Assembly (NCBI RefSeq): GCF_014529535.1
Contig: NW_023503423.1
Coordinates: forward strand, 8,641,340-8,705,339
Source of the DNA: Bradysia coprophila
Lineage: Eukaryota; Arthropoda; Insecta; Diptera; Sciaridae
Direction: 5' to 3'
DNA: 64,000 nucleotides
The notes below the pieces were generated by a model. It made no database searches, was not told where the DNA came from, and saw nothing but the letters and a program-made list of their open reading frames with translations. A program made the translations under genes and the position numbers. This document shows positions 40,698 to 51,237 of the stretch, piece by piece (position 1 is the first letter of the stretch; each line of letters begins with the position of its first letter).

Positions 40698-41436
40698 CCT
40701 GAATTGATTTCCGCATGGGTTGTCGTTTACTAAACGTTTGTCAAATTACTGCTATATGTTCATAAGTGGATTGACAGGGTTCTCAGGATTATTCATGAGT
40801 AAAAAATGTGATTCGTATTTGGGGCTGCAACAAATTATTTATTGATGGAGTGAAATGTAATAAATTACATAGAACATACATTACATAAACACTGGAAAAA
40901 AAGTCTTATTTCATTGATTCTTTGATTGATTTCTTTCTTTTTTTTTCATATATACTTGCCGACGACGTAGTTCTTCAATCTTTTTTCTTTTAATTCAAAA
41001 AACCCATGTTCGATTTAGAGCGGGAACTTAAGAGTGAAATCGCGAGTTCTTCTCGCTAGCCATCCCATCCGGATTTGTGAAGATTATAACCGATGGAATC
41101 CTTGCTTTATTACGAGTTCAACGAGGTATATCTCACCTCTCTCGGAATTGTGTCTTTCAGACTGACAAAACAAAAATTGTTTTGGGAATAGCTCCCAGAT
41201 TTGGTTGATATTGCCCAAATAACACAAATAACTATTATTGGCTGGATCGTAGAACGAAAATGCTACCGAAATCTAACGAGTTATAAAACTGCTTTACCAC
41301 CGTTATTATTGATCGTATGACAAAAAACGTACATTTTCTTAACAAAATTCTTTCGAAAGCTATCAAAATTCACTCGTCTGGCTAAAAAACCATAAACACA
41401 TTTCAAAACGAAAATTTACAGAAAGTACTTTCACAT
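40698..41436. other. Spacer between receptor genes
   Basis: No gene seen. Near 41028 is a segment starting CTTAAGAGTGAAATCGCG, close to the terminus of the fold-back element at 3967-5581, followed by a weakly similar CGAGTTCAACGAGGTAT block. It may be a decayed relative of that element. Confidence 0.35.
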
Positions 41437-41919
41437 TCAAATGTCAATGTCCAAATCATAAATCCAATCTATCGATTCGTTTGTGGCTTTATTGAGAGTA
41501 TGCAGATCACCGTTGAATTTTCGAAGTGGACAATCCTGCAAGATATGCTGCATCGATTGAATGACGTCTTTTCTACAATAACAGTACGGAAAATCTTTGA
41601 ATTTCCATCTGTACATTTGATCGCCTGCACATCCGTGTCCTGAAAGGAAGCGATTCAAAATTTTCCATTTTCTCCGTTCAAGATTGAAACCTTCCAGTTT
41701 TTCGTACAGGTTCTCGATTAGAAACTTGTTTGTGAACATCGGACTATCGTTCCAGAATTTTTTCCATTGTTCATGTACATTGTATTCCGCTGATCGAATT
41801 TCAATGTCGCTCCAAATCAGTGATCGTGATATAAGGCGTGGTAGAGGAGGGTGTTCAAGCATCGTAATACCACCGTAATATTTAGGCATTAAATTACGCC
41901 TGTGTAACCGACAATGCAA
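41437..41919 (-). pseudogene. Fragment of a non-LTR retrotransposon ORF2 C-terminus
   Basis: An open frame of about 160 codons with no proper ATG start. It contains KWKILNRFLSGHGC and a Cys-rich motif spaced C-x-C...H...C (CYCRKDVIQSMQHILQDCP). This arrangement is typical of the region after the RNase H domain in LINE-type ORF2 proteins, where a load-and-knuckle motif is followed by HILxxCP. No reverse transcriptase part is present next to it. It lies between the two receptor genes in the same orientation and is most likely a dead insertion. A host gene built from such a domain is less likely. Confidence 0.55.
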
Positions 41920-42170
41920 CAGTGGATTAGTGTTGTATAGTCACCATTGAACCAATTGAGGTTAGAGAATTTACTTTGACGGTAAAACGCGTTTAACAGA
42001 CTATAGACTCGCAGAGGTTTATTTGCATGCCAGGGTTACACATTATTTGCACAAGCGGAAAGATGTTGACAAATCTTGATATATCTAACGTTTTTGACAG
42101 TAAACATATGGACAAACATTTTCGAGTGATTTTTGAGTGACTTTCCGTAAAGGAAATACGTGTAGGCGAC

Positions 42171-44131
42171 TCATTGTTTATAATTTTTCAAAACGTTGAA
42201 AAAGCTGTAGGCCGACTTTAATATCTGTAACAGGAATACTGCTGTGAAAAACCGTACAAGACCAGTCAATTAGGGAACGCCAGATTTTCTGAACAGAAAA
42301 TCCAAACGAAAACACAAACAGAAAGGACAAGTTTGACAGATTCACTGAAAAATAATTAAATTCCGACTGCAAGTGCAAAGGATTTTAATTAAACAAAATG
42401 AGGGATTTTTTTGAAAAATGACCTATGGAAATCGAACGCATAATCTGAGAAAGACAAATTCTTGCTCCTAGATAGATATTAGTCGCTAGAAGCCTAAACC
42501 ACTTTCAAAAAAATTCTTCGAAGCTTATGTGACTGATGGGAGATGATCGAAAACCAAAAACATGCCCTTTTCTTATGGAAATTTTTCCGGCTACACGAAA
42601 CGTACAAGGTCGTGTGCGGTATCATTAGAAAGGTAATTGCATGTACTTTCGGCGCAAATAGCATTTCTCAATCAATAGCTTCCTAAATCAGGCCAATATT
42701 TTCCGAGCGATAAGACTTTGATATCATCAATCAAACATCACATTTTCAAATGCTTATCGCTCGGAATATATTGGTTCGATTGACAGAATATACTCCAGAG
42801 TCAGTTAACTATTTTTCAGTGAATCTGTCAAACTTGCCCTTTCCCTTTGCGTTTGTGTTTTCGTTTGGATTTTCTGTTCAGAAAATCTGACGTTCCCTAA
42901 TGTTAAACTTACCCGCACAAATGTTTCTAAAGTTAACGGAAACAGTTTACCGATAAACACTTCATGCGGTCGCTTTAAATATTGTCCAAAAGTGATGATA
43001 ACCTTCTTGGTGGATTCAGGTTGGTCAACCCAATTCGATTCAAATAATTTATATGAGAGACGGCTACTTGACAGCATAATTTCGTTCCCGAAGTGCGTAA
43101 TCATGAATAGTTCGGAAATGTGGTAAAATAAAGCGTAGAGATGAATCATTCGTTCCAAAGAATTGTCACCGATGTCCTGAAAATAATCCTGCTCGTAATT
43201 GACTACAAAATCGGAAAAACTGAATTTATATGTACAAAAGCTAGACAATAAACGGATAAGCAGATGCATGTGGCACCGGTACCAAATTGTAGTAAAAATA
43301 ATTTTGACACAAATGATACCAGCTCGTCGATGAACCTTCAAGGTAAAATCAAATTGTTTAACCGATTAGTCGTATTTAACACTTTTGACGATTATACCCC
43401 CTTAAGCGTCGGTGAGCAATGATCGATGACTCTACGTCCTTGCGAAATAAGTTATGCCTTTCCTTCACGGACAAGGTTTCTCCTTTCTGTCCGCTCCCTG
43501 CTTTGACGATCTCCCTTCCAATAACTTCATATCTTAAGGAACAAAGAAGCATCAAGTACCAAACCACGACCGTGAACAGTACCGCCGAAAATGTAAGAAC
43601 AATTTCAGTGGTGATGAAAGTATATGAGATCCAAAATGCGGTTCCACCATTTCTCCAATCCAATGGAAATGCAAAATCGACAATCATTTTCCTTTCACTA
43701 CTGAAAAATGGTACAGCATTTGCGAAAGTAATAGCACAAACGGTGACACATAGAAATGTGACCACAAACTTCATAAATCGGCCCAACCTAAAATTGCAAT
43801 ACGTAACGTCTTCAGCGTCTCGAATCGAAAAGACACCGATCAGATTTAGCGATCGGACAATTCGCTTTTGTTTTTGAATCAAAACCAAAATTTTAGCGGT
43901 CGAAATGAGAATTACTAAACACGATTCCCATAAGAATATCGACTCGTCGCTGGTTTGGCTTGTAAGTCCTGCAATCGTCAATGAAATTCCAAAAAGTGAA
44001 TAATATAGGCAATAGATGACCTTCATCCCGAGTTCTTTAGCTGTAGGATGGTCTCTACGATGCCAATAACCAACCCAGTAAAATATTGAAATCACTTTTC
44101 CTATAACTCTATGAGATTGAACAGAATGCAT
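42171..44131 (-). CDS. Odorant receptor (7tm_6), intact
   Basis: Four exons on the minus strand: 44131-43398, 43335-43236, 43176-42913 and 42224-42171, with GT-AG junctions in phases 2, 0, 0; 383 residues. It is a close paralogue of the receptor at 39367-40697, with the same exon boundaries and motifs: FPLDWRNGGTAFW, GTGATCICLSVYCLAF, HFGNE, ESNWVDQPEST and terminus ILKSAYSFFNVLKNYKQ. ATG context and length fit the insect odorant receptor family (usually 370-420 residues, seven membrane segments, inside-out topology, partnering Orco). Introns 1 and 2 are 62 and 59 bases. Intron 3 is 688 bases because it holds the inverted-repeat element at 42273-42897; without it the intron would be about 60 bases. 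No frameshift or stop was seen. The ligand cannot be inferred. Confidence 0.9.
42273..42897. mobile_element. 625-bp TA-flanked inverted-repeat element in a receptor intron
   Basis: Inverted termini of about 85-90 bases begin GGGAACGCCAGATTTTCTG (left) and GGGAACGTCAGATTTTCTG (right, complement), differing by a few substitutions and one small indel. TA lies immediately outside both ends (42271-42272 and 42898-42899), consistent with a Tc1/mariner-type non-autonomous element. A second, inner pair of inverted blocks is at about 42690-42775 (CCGAGCGATAAG and complement). The element is absent from the matching intron of the paralogous receptor. Confidence 0.8.
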
Positions 44132-44697
44132 AATGGAACCTCCACGACTGTTGCATGTGTTCTATGCTACAAGTTTGAAAAGATACTAACGATAGCTTGA
44201 CATAAAAGGATCTTATTAGTCTGTTGTAGGTAGTCGTTTGGTGGTGGTGCAACAACAGTAAGGCAAAAAAGTGATAGCATTATTATTACGGCATAAGTTT
44301 TATATTTTCAAAACTCTTCTCTTTTTCTAGAGGTATGTTCCAACGTCGTTGAAAGTGTCAATCGTCATCCACAGAGAAGCCAACACAACCTCACTTTCAA
44401 GTTTTACCAAAAGAATTTATTTAAGATGCTGTCATGTTTGCTTCTATGGATGTCGGGGTGGTTGTTTTCGGCAAGGTACGTATATAGGGGAAGATAATGA
44501 CCTATCGAATCATATGTGCTGTGGCACGAAAATTTGTTACAAACACCATCTCGCTATTTCATGAACATAAGGCTTGATTTCCAGTTACAAGAACAACCAT
44601 TCCGTTTTGTAACTGCTGTTTTGTAACTGGAAATCAAAACTAAGAAATATTCGCTTATGCAATATAAATACACCCGATGAACTTAGCCTAGAATTTT
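44132..44697. other. Spacer upstream of the intact receptor
   Basis: No gene recognised. It contains a perfect 17-base inverted repeat, TTGATTTCCAGTTACAA at 44574-44590 with its complement at 44621-44637, forming a 64-base hairpin. The proximal part (44132-44300) should contain the promoter of the receptor at 42171-44131, but no element could be assigned. Confidence 0.4.
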
Positions 44698-44706
44698 GTT
44701 TTCAAC

Positions 44707-44933
44707 CAAGGCTGTATACTTTGGGGAGGTCACGCAGACCGCCATTTTATTAGATACGCGGGAACACACCACTTCTGATGATTTTACATGTAAAAAATTT
44801 CACCACATCATCAAGACGACGAGAATCATCAGAGTAGGTGAATTTTTGTATGAAATCGGCCATTTTATCATCAACTGTGGTGTGTAACCCGCGTATCTGT
44901 ATCTGCGTGACCTCCCCAAAGTATACAGCCTTG
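44707..44933 (+). mobile_element. 227-bp inverted-repeat element, copy 1, with 9-bp target duplication
   Basis: Ends CAAGGCTGTATACTTTGGGG and complement, about 30 bases inverted. The flanking direct repeat GTTTTCAAC is at 44698-44706 and 44934-44942. It is apparently identical, in reverse orientation, to the copy at 47077-47303. A duplication of 8-9 bases suggests a hAT- or Mutator-like source. Non-coding. Confidence 0.85.
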
Positions 44934-45363
44934 GTTTTCAACGTTAGTCAATCCACAAATACAACCCAATACATATGAAATCACATTGAAACATAGCTCG
45001 ATTACACATATACACTTTATGCGCGCGAGACAACAGTATGAATGTGCGTAACATGAACGAAATACATGCATGGTATGTTGGTATGTACGAAGTTTTTTAT
45101 GTGGATTGAGAAACTGTGGTATGTAAGGAAAGGGAATAAAAGTCTCTAAGCAAAAATTGACTACTGTAGGCTTTGCAATTATTTGTTAAAGTCAGGTTAG
45201 CAGTTATGGTGCACGCATTTACATGTATGAAGATTTAGATGATTTTTGATTTGGGAAAAATGAGTGTTAGTGCTAGAAGCAGTGCCATGACGGCCATTTG
45301 TTTCCAACCAGAAGTTAAACACTTTAAAGCGTAGCTGCAAGTCTGATTTCCCCAGCAGGACTT

Positions 45364-46632
45364 ATGAATATTTTATTAAAACAAATATCGGGTTTTTCAA
45401 TTTACGTATTTCAAATAACATGTACTTATATGGGCACATCCCGAGCGAAAAAATTTGAAGAATCACAGTCTTTTCAGTATGAATCAGGTTTCTTCGGAAA
45501 ACGTATCCCCCTATCGAACTCGGTGAAGTATTTAGGTCTGCCACTGGACTCTAAGTTAACTTTCTCCCTATTTCTGGACACTGCCATCAAAAAGGCAGTG
45601 GGAACGATTTGGCACTGTAATAGAGTCTTTGGGCTATCTCACGGCCTTACTCCGAAAATCAGACTTTGGATCTACACTGCAATCGTTAGGCCTAGGCTTT
45701 GCTACGCTGTCATAGTCTGGTGGCAGCGCTGTAAACTTATCACTGTTCAAAATCAGTTGAGCAAACTACAGCGTTTGGCTTTGGTTGGAGTCACCGGGGC
45801 AATGCGGTCAACCCCCACGGCAGCTCTAGAAGCGCTTCTTAACATTCCTCCCCTGCACATTCATATAGAATCCGTCGCCAGGTCTACTGCGCTCAGGTTT
45901 AATATGTCTAATTCCTTATTGAAGTCAGATTTCGGTCACGCAAGGATCTGGAAAATCATGCTAGAAGAATCACCTGGACTAGAAATGCCTTGTGACCTAA
46001 TCCCTCCTGCGTTCAGATTCGAAAAATCTTACAAGATTAATTTTCCAGCTAGAAGTGACTGGACCCCAGGTACTGTTAACTCATTGGGTTCAGTAATTGA
46101 ATAGTATACAGATGGTTCGCGTAAAGGTGACGGATCAGGATCTAGTTATTGTTGTCCCCAATTTGATTGGGTGAAATCGGTACCATTAGGTCGCTGGATT
46201 ACAGTTTTCCAAACTGAACTAACGGGCATTTTGAGTTGCTGCACAGAGATATTAGATAAAAATATTCGTGGAAGCACCATTCTGATCTGTACTGACAGTC
46301 AATTGGCTCTTAAAGCTCTTGATAGCTATAAGTCCCTTCAGTGCAGGGACGTCTTAGAATTATTAGCTAGACAATGTCAAGTCATACTTACTTGGATACC
46401 GGGCCACAGCGGGCATCCCGGAAATGAACTGGCAGATCAACTGGCCAGGGAAGCTTCTGATACGCCTCTATCCGGTCCTGAACCGGCTATTGGAGTGTCT
46501 CCTTCCGTGTTACAAAGCGTTGTTAAGTGCTGGAAAGCCAGCACTTTTTCAAAGCATTGGAAAAGCATTAACTTTGCAGGAACTTTGCAGGTGCAGGAAA
46601 TTTTGGGTCTCCCATTATCTCCACCCACTTAA
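45364..46632 (+). pseudogene. LINE remnant: end of reverse transcriptase plus RNase H
   Basis: One frame runs through the whole interval, broken by a TAG at 46102-46104. The first part contains the region after the reverse-transcriptase palm (NSVKYLGLPLDSKLTF, then LWIYTAIVRPRLCYA), as in non-LTR elements with an RNase H domain. After the TAG comes YTDGS, then QTELTGI, CTDSQLAL and IPGHSGHPGNELAD, i.e. all four acidic RNase H positions are kept. The catalytic reverse-transcriptase core and endonuclease are missing upstream, and the expected C-terminal Cys/His region is missing downstream; the frame ends at SPPT just before a TAATC-repeat tail (46630-46651). It is a 5'-truncated, internally deleted copy of an I/LOA/Jockey-like LINE. 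Not a host gene. Confidence 0.85.
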
Positions 46633-46651
46633 TCTAATCTAATATCTAATC
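46630..46651 (+). repeat. TAATC repeat tail of the LINE remnant
   Basis: Four to five units of TAATC/TAATAT directly follow the last LINE codon. Short tandem tails of this kind mark the 3' end of several insect LINE families and agree with the orientation of the frame. Confidence 0.6.
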
Positions 46652-46660
46652 AGAGCAGCA

Positions 46661-46816
46661 TGGGTGAGTATAAAATTGTGTGCATCACAGGATTGAAACC
46701 ACTCAACCACCCATACGTATGCAAAAATTATTCTCGGGATATACGAATTCACACATATTCTGTGATTGAGTGGTTTCAATTATGTGATGCACATAATTTT
46801 ACACTCGTCACACCAT
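46661..46816. mobile_element. 156-bp hairpin (MITE-like) element
   Basis: Arms of over 40 bases pair from TATAAAATTGTGTGCATCAC through GATTGAAACCACTCAA at the left with the complementary block at 46768-46805. It lies just beyond the LINE tail. No clear target duplication. Confidence 0.65.
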
Positions 46817-47076
46817 GAAATACACAAACAAAAAAACCAAATATAATACACACCGTTCAAGGTTGAACTTGAATGTATAGAAGAAGAATGAGAATAAAAA
46901 CGAAACCGAAAATACGCGATGTAAAGCCGAACGAGTTGATCGTTCGATGTGCATCACACTACTCGTTGATACGGAGAGTAAGCTCCGCCTTCGTATCAAA
47001 TTTCTCTATTTGACGAATAACATAAACAAGCTCCACCATTAAGGAAAATATCGCCTGGATCCCTAGACCTGTTTGC

Positions 47077-47303
47077 CAAGGCTGTATACTTTGGGGAGGT
47101 CACGCAGATACAGATACGCGGGTTACACACCACAGTTGATGATAAAATGGCCGATTTCATACAAAAATTCACCTACTCTGATGATTCTCGTCGTCTTGAT
47201 GATGTGGTGAAATTTTTTACATGTAAAATCATCAGAAGTGGTGTGTTCCCGCGTATCTAATAAAATGGCGGTCTGCGTGACCTCCCCAAAGTATACAGCC
47301 TTG
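47077..47303 (-). mobile_element. 227-bp inverted-repeat element, copy 2
   Basis: Reverse-complement twin of the element at 44707-44933; no difference was seen by eye over the full length. CTGTTTGC flanks it at 47069-47076 and 47304-47311, an 8-bp direct repeat, or 9 bp with one lost base. Confidence 0.85.
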
Positions 47304-47311
47304 CTGTTTGC

Positions 47312-48284
47312 AAGGTCTGCTGAGAGAGAACTAAAAGTGTGGTTTCCGATAAATTTTGACGCATGAAATTCAGTGTTTTCATGGTTTGGCGAGTGTAAAA
47401 GTATTTGTAAGTAGCTATGTTTGCGTTTCAGTGTGCATTGATCTCTCACTGAGGCAACATCGCTGCTTTTGAAGTCTGATGAAAATCTGTTTGAAAGTTA
47501 GTAAAACGATTTTTGATTTTTCAATTTTACATTTATTGTTCGTGTGGAAAATTCAGGCTGTTAGGTTTCTGTTGTTGGGATCTCGTAGGTAAATTTTGGT
47601 TGGTCATAGTAGGGATGAATTTTCCCACAACAAAAACATAAAATTGGATAATCAAAAATGGTCAAACATAATGTTAATTACGTTGATTACGTTGATCCAA
47701 TTTGATCGATTCTCGTCAAATATCAGTACTTTCTTTCAGCACTCACCTGACACTCAGCAGCATAAAATAGCGTACTACTATACCCTGCAATTCCGTACAG
47801 AGACTCAGTATGAAACAGTATTCTGTCTTCTGCCATACCGTTCCGCAGTTTCGTGTACAGGAGGATACTGAAAATAGGTGTATTTATACACTGCACATTT
47901 TCACGTATTTGTTCTTGTACTTTTTTGTACTTTTTCGTCGATTTTTTTTCGCTCGGGATGTACAACGCCATCGCGGTTAGTTTCACCAGCGCCTAAAAAT
48001 AGACATCGAGCAGGTACAAAATGTCGATTCGAATAAATTTCGTAGTATATGCATAGACACATTGATCCAATTGCGATGAGAGAATTTACTTTGACGCTGA
48101 AACGTTTTAAATAATTGAATAAGCACTTTACTCTAATGATGTGTTAACAACACATGCAGAAAGAAGAGTCGACAAATTGAATTCGACTTGTGGGTAAAAA
48201 TTATATTTATCTGCTTAGAACGGTAATCTCTATGTTATCCCTCTAGGGCAAATTTGTTTGTCTAGATAGACTGGCTTTCAGCAG
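47312..48284. other. Non-coding stretch
   Basis: No recognised gene. A segment near 47757-47785 (CAGCATAAAATAGCGTACT) resembles the left end of the hairpin element at 48285-48476, so an older relative may lie here. Confidence 0.4.
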
Positions 48285-48476
48285 ATAAAATAGCGTATGC
48301 ACCTCTGTCCTAAATGTTTTTTTTTATGAACATGACCAAAATTTATTATTTAACAGTATCCTAAATGTTTATTTTGACGAGTTGGATTATGTACCACGCC
48401 TTCGGAACATAACTTCCAAATCGTCAAAATAAACATTTTAGACAGAGGTGCATAATCTACTATTACTCCAGCTATT
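48285..48476. mobile_element. Hairpin (MITE-like) element with a partial duplication in one arm
   Basis: TATGCACCTCTGTCCTAAATG at the left pairs with CATTTTAGACAGAGGTGCATA at the right, and TGTTTATTTTGACGA pairs with its complement further in. The left arm holds a repeated CCTAAATGTTT with about 50 extra bases between copies, an internal duplication absent from the right arm. Confidence 0.6.
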
Positions 48477-48536
48477 CTTTCTGCGTGAATTTTGTAGTTA
48501 TCATAAAAAATTGGGACCATCGTATAATAGTATGTT

Positions 48537-48659
48537 ATGTTACAAGTATTGTAATGTTGATTTTTTCAGCACTAGACCCAAGTTTTCCTTACGAGCGGAG
48601 CGAGTAATGAAAATTGGGTCATGTGCTGAAAAAATCTGATTACAATACGTGTAACACAT
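48537..48659. mobile_element. 123-bp hairpin (MITE-like) element
   Basis: ATGTTACAAGTATTGTAAT at the left pairs with ATTACAATACGTGTAACACAT at the right, continuing through TTTTTTCAGCAC and GACCCAAGTTTTC. The loop, about 25 bases, is GAGCGGAGCGAG-rich. Confidence 0.7.
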
Positions 48660-48662
48660 TAT

Positions 48663-48917
48663 GCTTTGTGCCAACCGAGAATTGAAATAGACAAGAGCAC
48701 AAAAAATTATAATTTTCATTGTAAACAATCACTCTTCAAATTTGATCGATCACATTGCTTTGCATTTTCTCAAACGAAAGCTGTAACAACTCATACAAAT
48801 TCCATATCAACACTGCTTTAAGTGTTGTAACATCAAACGGGTGCTGAAATAAGTCACTTTACAACACTAAAATGAGTGTTGAAAAGAGTCGTATTTCAAT
48901 TCTCGGTGGCACAAACT
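48663..48917. mobile_element. 255-bp inverted-terminus element
   Basis: Termini of about 25 bases, TTTGTGCCAACCGAGAATTG and the complement of CAATTCTCGGTGGCACAAA. The inside repeats GTGTTG/CAACAC words. It abuts the preceding hairpin element within a few bases. Confidence 0.65.
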
Positions 48918-49173
48918 AATATTAAATGTTTGTGGTGGTGTAACCTACTACGAGAAAATTCAATAGTTCACTAAAATTGGCACAAATTGTGAGTTTTCTC
49001 ATAATAGGTTACATTACCACAAACATCATTGCCACTACTCAAAGCCGACACTTCTTAACACAAAACAATGGCCCCACTTTTACCAGAAAGGACGCGGATA
49101 CGAAGATGACATCGAAAATATTTTTTTTTCTCACAAACTTAGGCTACAATTTAGCGTTGTGTCGATTCGTCTT

Positions 49174-49500
49174 TAAGCGTTTGTAAAATGTGAATATCCA
49201 GATATTCTAATCGACATTTTGGATCTGCTTGATGCAGCTCTAGACCAAAATAATTCTGGACAAAATCATCCGAAAGTAGGGTTTGGAAGATTTAAAACCA
49301 GGCCAAACCACGTTGCCAGTGGATACCTTTTTGAGCTTAATTTCCTTCTTTGTATAAGACTGTTTTTTACCTATGAGGATGAAATGTATAGACAGATAAG
49401 GGGTCTTGGAATGGGAAATTCGCTGTCCCATATACTGGCAGAAAAACGACCAACTATAACATCAAGAGAGCAACTTCAAATATTCCGCACGGAAAATTAA
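49174..49500 (+). pseudogene. Fragment of a Penelope-like reverse transcriptase
   Basis: The frame contains FTYEDEMYRQIRGLGMGNSL followed by SHILAE. This is the reverse-transcriptase block F-x-x-x-x-x-x-Y-x-Q-x-x-G-x-x-MG-x-x-LS-x-x-x-A that precedes the YxDD motif in Penelope-like and related elements. The catalytic DD block, the GIY-YIG nuclease and the rest of the element are absent. It is a short dead fragment; its assignment to Penelope-like rather than another reverse-transcriptase clade is moderate. Confidence 0.55.
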
Positions 49501-50031
49501 CCTTTCTTCTTAAAAACGTATACTGTTTTCGTTTATTTCGATTTATAATGGCATTATGATCATGCGTCGAGACCATAGCGAGTATAGCGAAAAGAAAGGT
49601 ACAGGGTTTTCAGTTCGGTATATGGACGAATGTTATTCCAACATATCTCGTACCGAGCGAAATCCATGCAGCGAGACCGTAGCGACTATAGTGGAAAGAA
49701 GGGTATATGAATATTCGCTGAATACGTACGAGGAGTGTTGTTAGTTTAAGGAGGCCATACCGGACATATTATAAAGAAACGTTCGACTGTTGTTCTTACT
49801 AAATTGCCGTACGTATACGTCGTACGTGATTCGAGATTTCATCCCTCTAGTCCAACGAATACCGCGGAACATACAAGTCCTACATTTCAAAAGAAATATT
49901 TCCTAACATTTTCAATCACAAAGTTAATTAAGGTTATTAATCTCCAGGCAAATAATAAGACCTCAGAAAACCACTCTATCAAAGCGTAATCGTGTTCATT
50001 TATCAAGAAATAATCCAAACGAAACGTAAAA
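49501..50031 (+). other. Upstream region of the small LEA-like gene
   Basis: No gene seen. It should contain the promoter and leader of the gene starting at 50032; no TATA box or initiator could be assigned with confidence. Confidence 0.3.
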
Positions 50032-51069
50032 ATGGCCAGTGTAAAATCAGGTATGTACAGTGTGCGGCTTAGAAATTAAAAGGGTCTAGGTCACAGGCTC
50101 AGCGTTTAGTTGATTGATCCAATATTGTCTATTTCAATTTCCATTTCGGGCTTTCGCCAAATAGAATCCTAAATAGAAGAAAAACTGAATGAGGAAAAAT
50201 TGGTTGAAAATCCACGCAACTACGCATATGCCGCATATGTGACGACTGCATAACGAAATTGTGTACTTTGTTGTCATCTACGCACTCTGGTTATTGTGGT
50301 AGAGATTGCGATTTTCACTTATTTATTATAGGTTGACGTTAAACTTGGAAATTTTTAGTAACTTCTCCAGACAAAATGTATATGGCGAGTGAACTTATAG
50401 GTTTCACGTAAACTTATAAGTTGAAATCGCCATCTCCCTATCACGGCCGATGTATAGCTGTTCGTTCAGCAGGTATACACCTGATATATACATCGTGACG
50501 CAGTCCTTTTATTATCGATACGCAATTCAATTCTAATGACAAATTAGAATCGTTTCATTTCATTTATTTCTATTAAAAATTACTTAAACTCTCGGATAAA
50601 CTAAATTAATTGCGTAGCTCCAGTTTGTGTTACATTTTAAGGAGCAACAAACAAAAGATTCAAATTTAGTTTTATTTAGAAATTGGTGTGAATAACGTCT
50701 CACTAATGTTTTCTTACCTTTTCTTTCGATAATTAAAAATCAGATTCCAAAAATGCAGAATGGGCGAAACATAGAGACTCAGCCCATGTAAATTCATGTG
50801 AAACCGCTGACTCCAAGTCGGAAGATGATGAGAAGGAAGTAAAAGTAACTGGCATTGAAGGGGAGGACATCGTTGGCGTCGAAGCCGCAACTGCCGCCGA
50901 TGTTCAAAAGTCAACTAAAGATACAGTATGGGATCAAACGAGAGATATGGCCGAAAATATAGCTGGAATGGCCGGAAATGTATCACATACGGTCTACAAC
51001 AAGGGAAGCGAAATTTGCGGTGCTATGAAGCATGGTGCTGAAGCCGGTTGGAACAAAACAGCCGACTAA
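50032..51069 (+). CDS. Small hydrophilic LEA-like protein, 114 aa
   Basis: Two exons, 50032-50050 and 50744-51069, joined across a GT-AG intron of 693 bases (donor GTATGT). The start is ATG in the context GTAAAAATGG. The protein is rich in Ala, Lys, Asp, Glu, Ser and Thr with one Met-Ala-Gly region. The N-terminal half is acidic and looks disordered. The C-terminal half (about 62-112) has amphipathic repeats such as KSTKDTVWDQTRDMAENIAG and MKHGAEAGWNKTAD, with Lys/Thr/Ala/Gly spacing like group-3 late-embryogenesis-abundant proteins. There is no signal peptide or membrane segment. LEA-type proteins protect other proteins and membranes during drying; that role here is inference from composition. 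No close family was recognised with certainty. A poly(A) signal follows at 51232. Confidence 0.7.
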
Positions 51070-51231
51070 TAAATATCGCATCAACTTAGATGGCCGAAAA
51101 CTGAATGCTTAAGGTCTCAATGAGTGGAACACGTATCAGTATTCCGTCAGTTTGCTTTTAATATCTTTTATCACTTCTTTCAAAGCAGCATCAGTAAACT
51201 CAACCTTACAAATGCTTTATAGAAATTACAA

Positions 51232-51237
51232 AATAAA
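51232..51237 (+). terminator. Poly(A) signal of the LEA-like gene
   Basis: AATAAA about 165 bases after the stop codon of the 114-aa gene, on the coding strand. Confidence 0.5.

Noticed and set aside
44696..47449. Matching frames on opposite strands sharing AVYFGEVTQTAILL
   Set aside because: They are translations of the two inverted copies of the 227-bp non-coding element, not a repeated gene.
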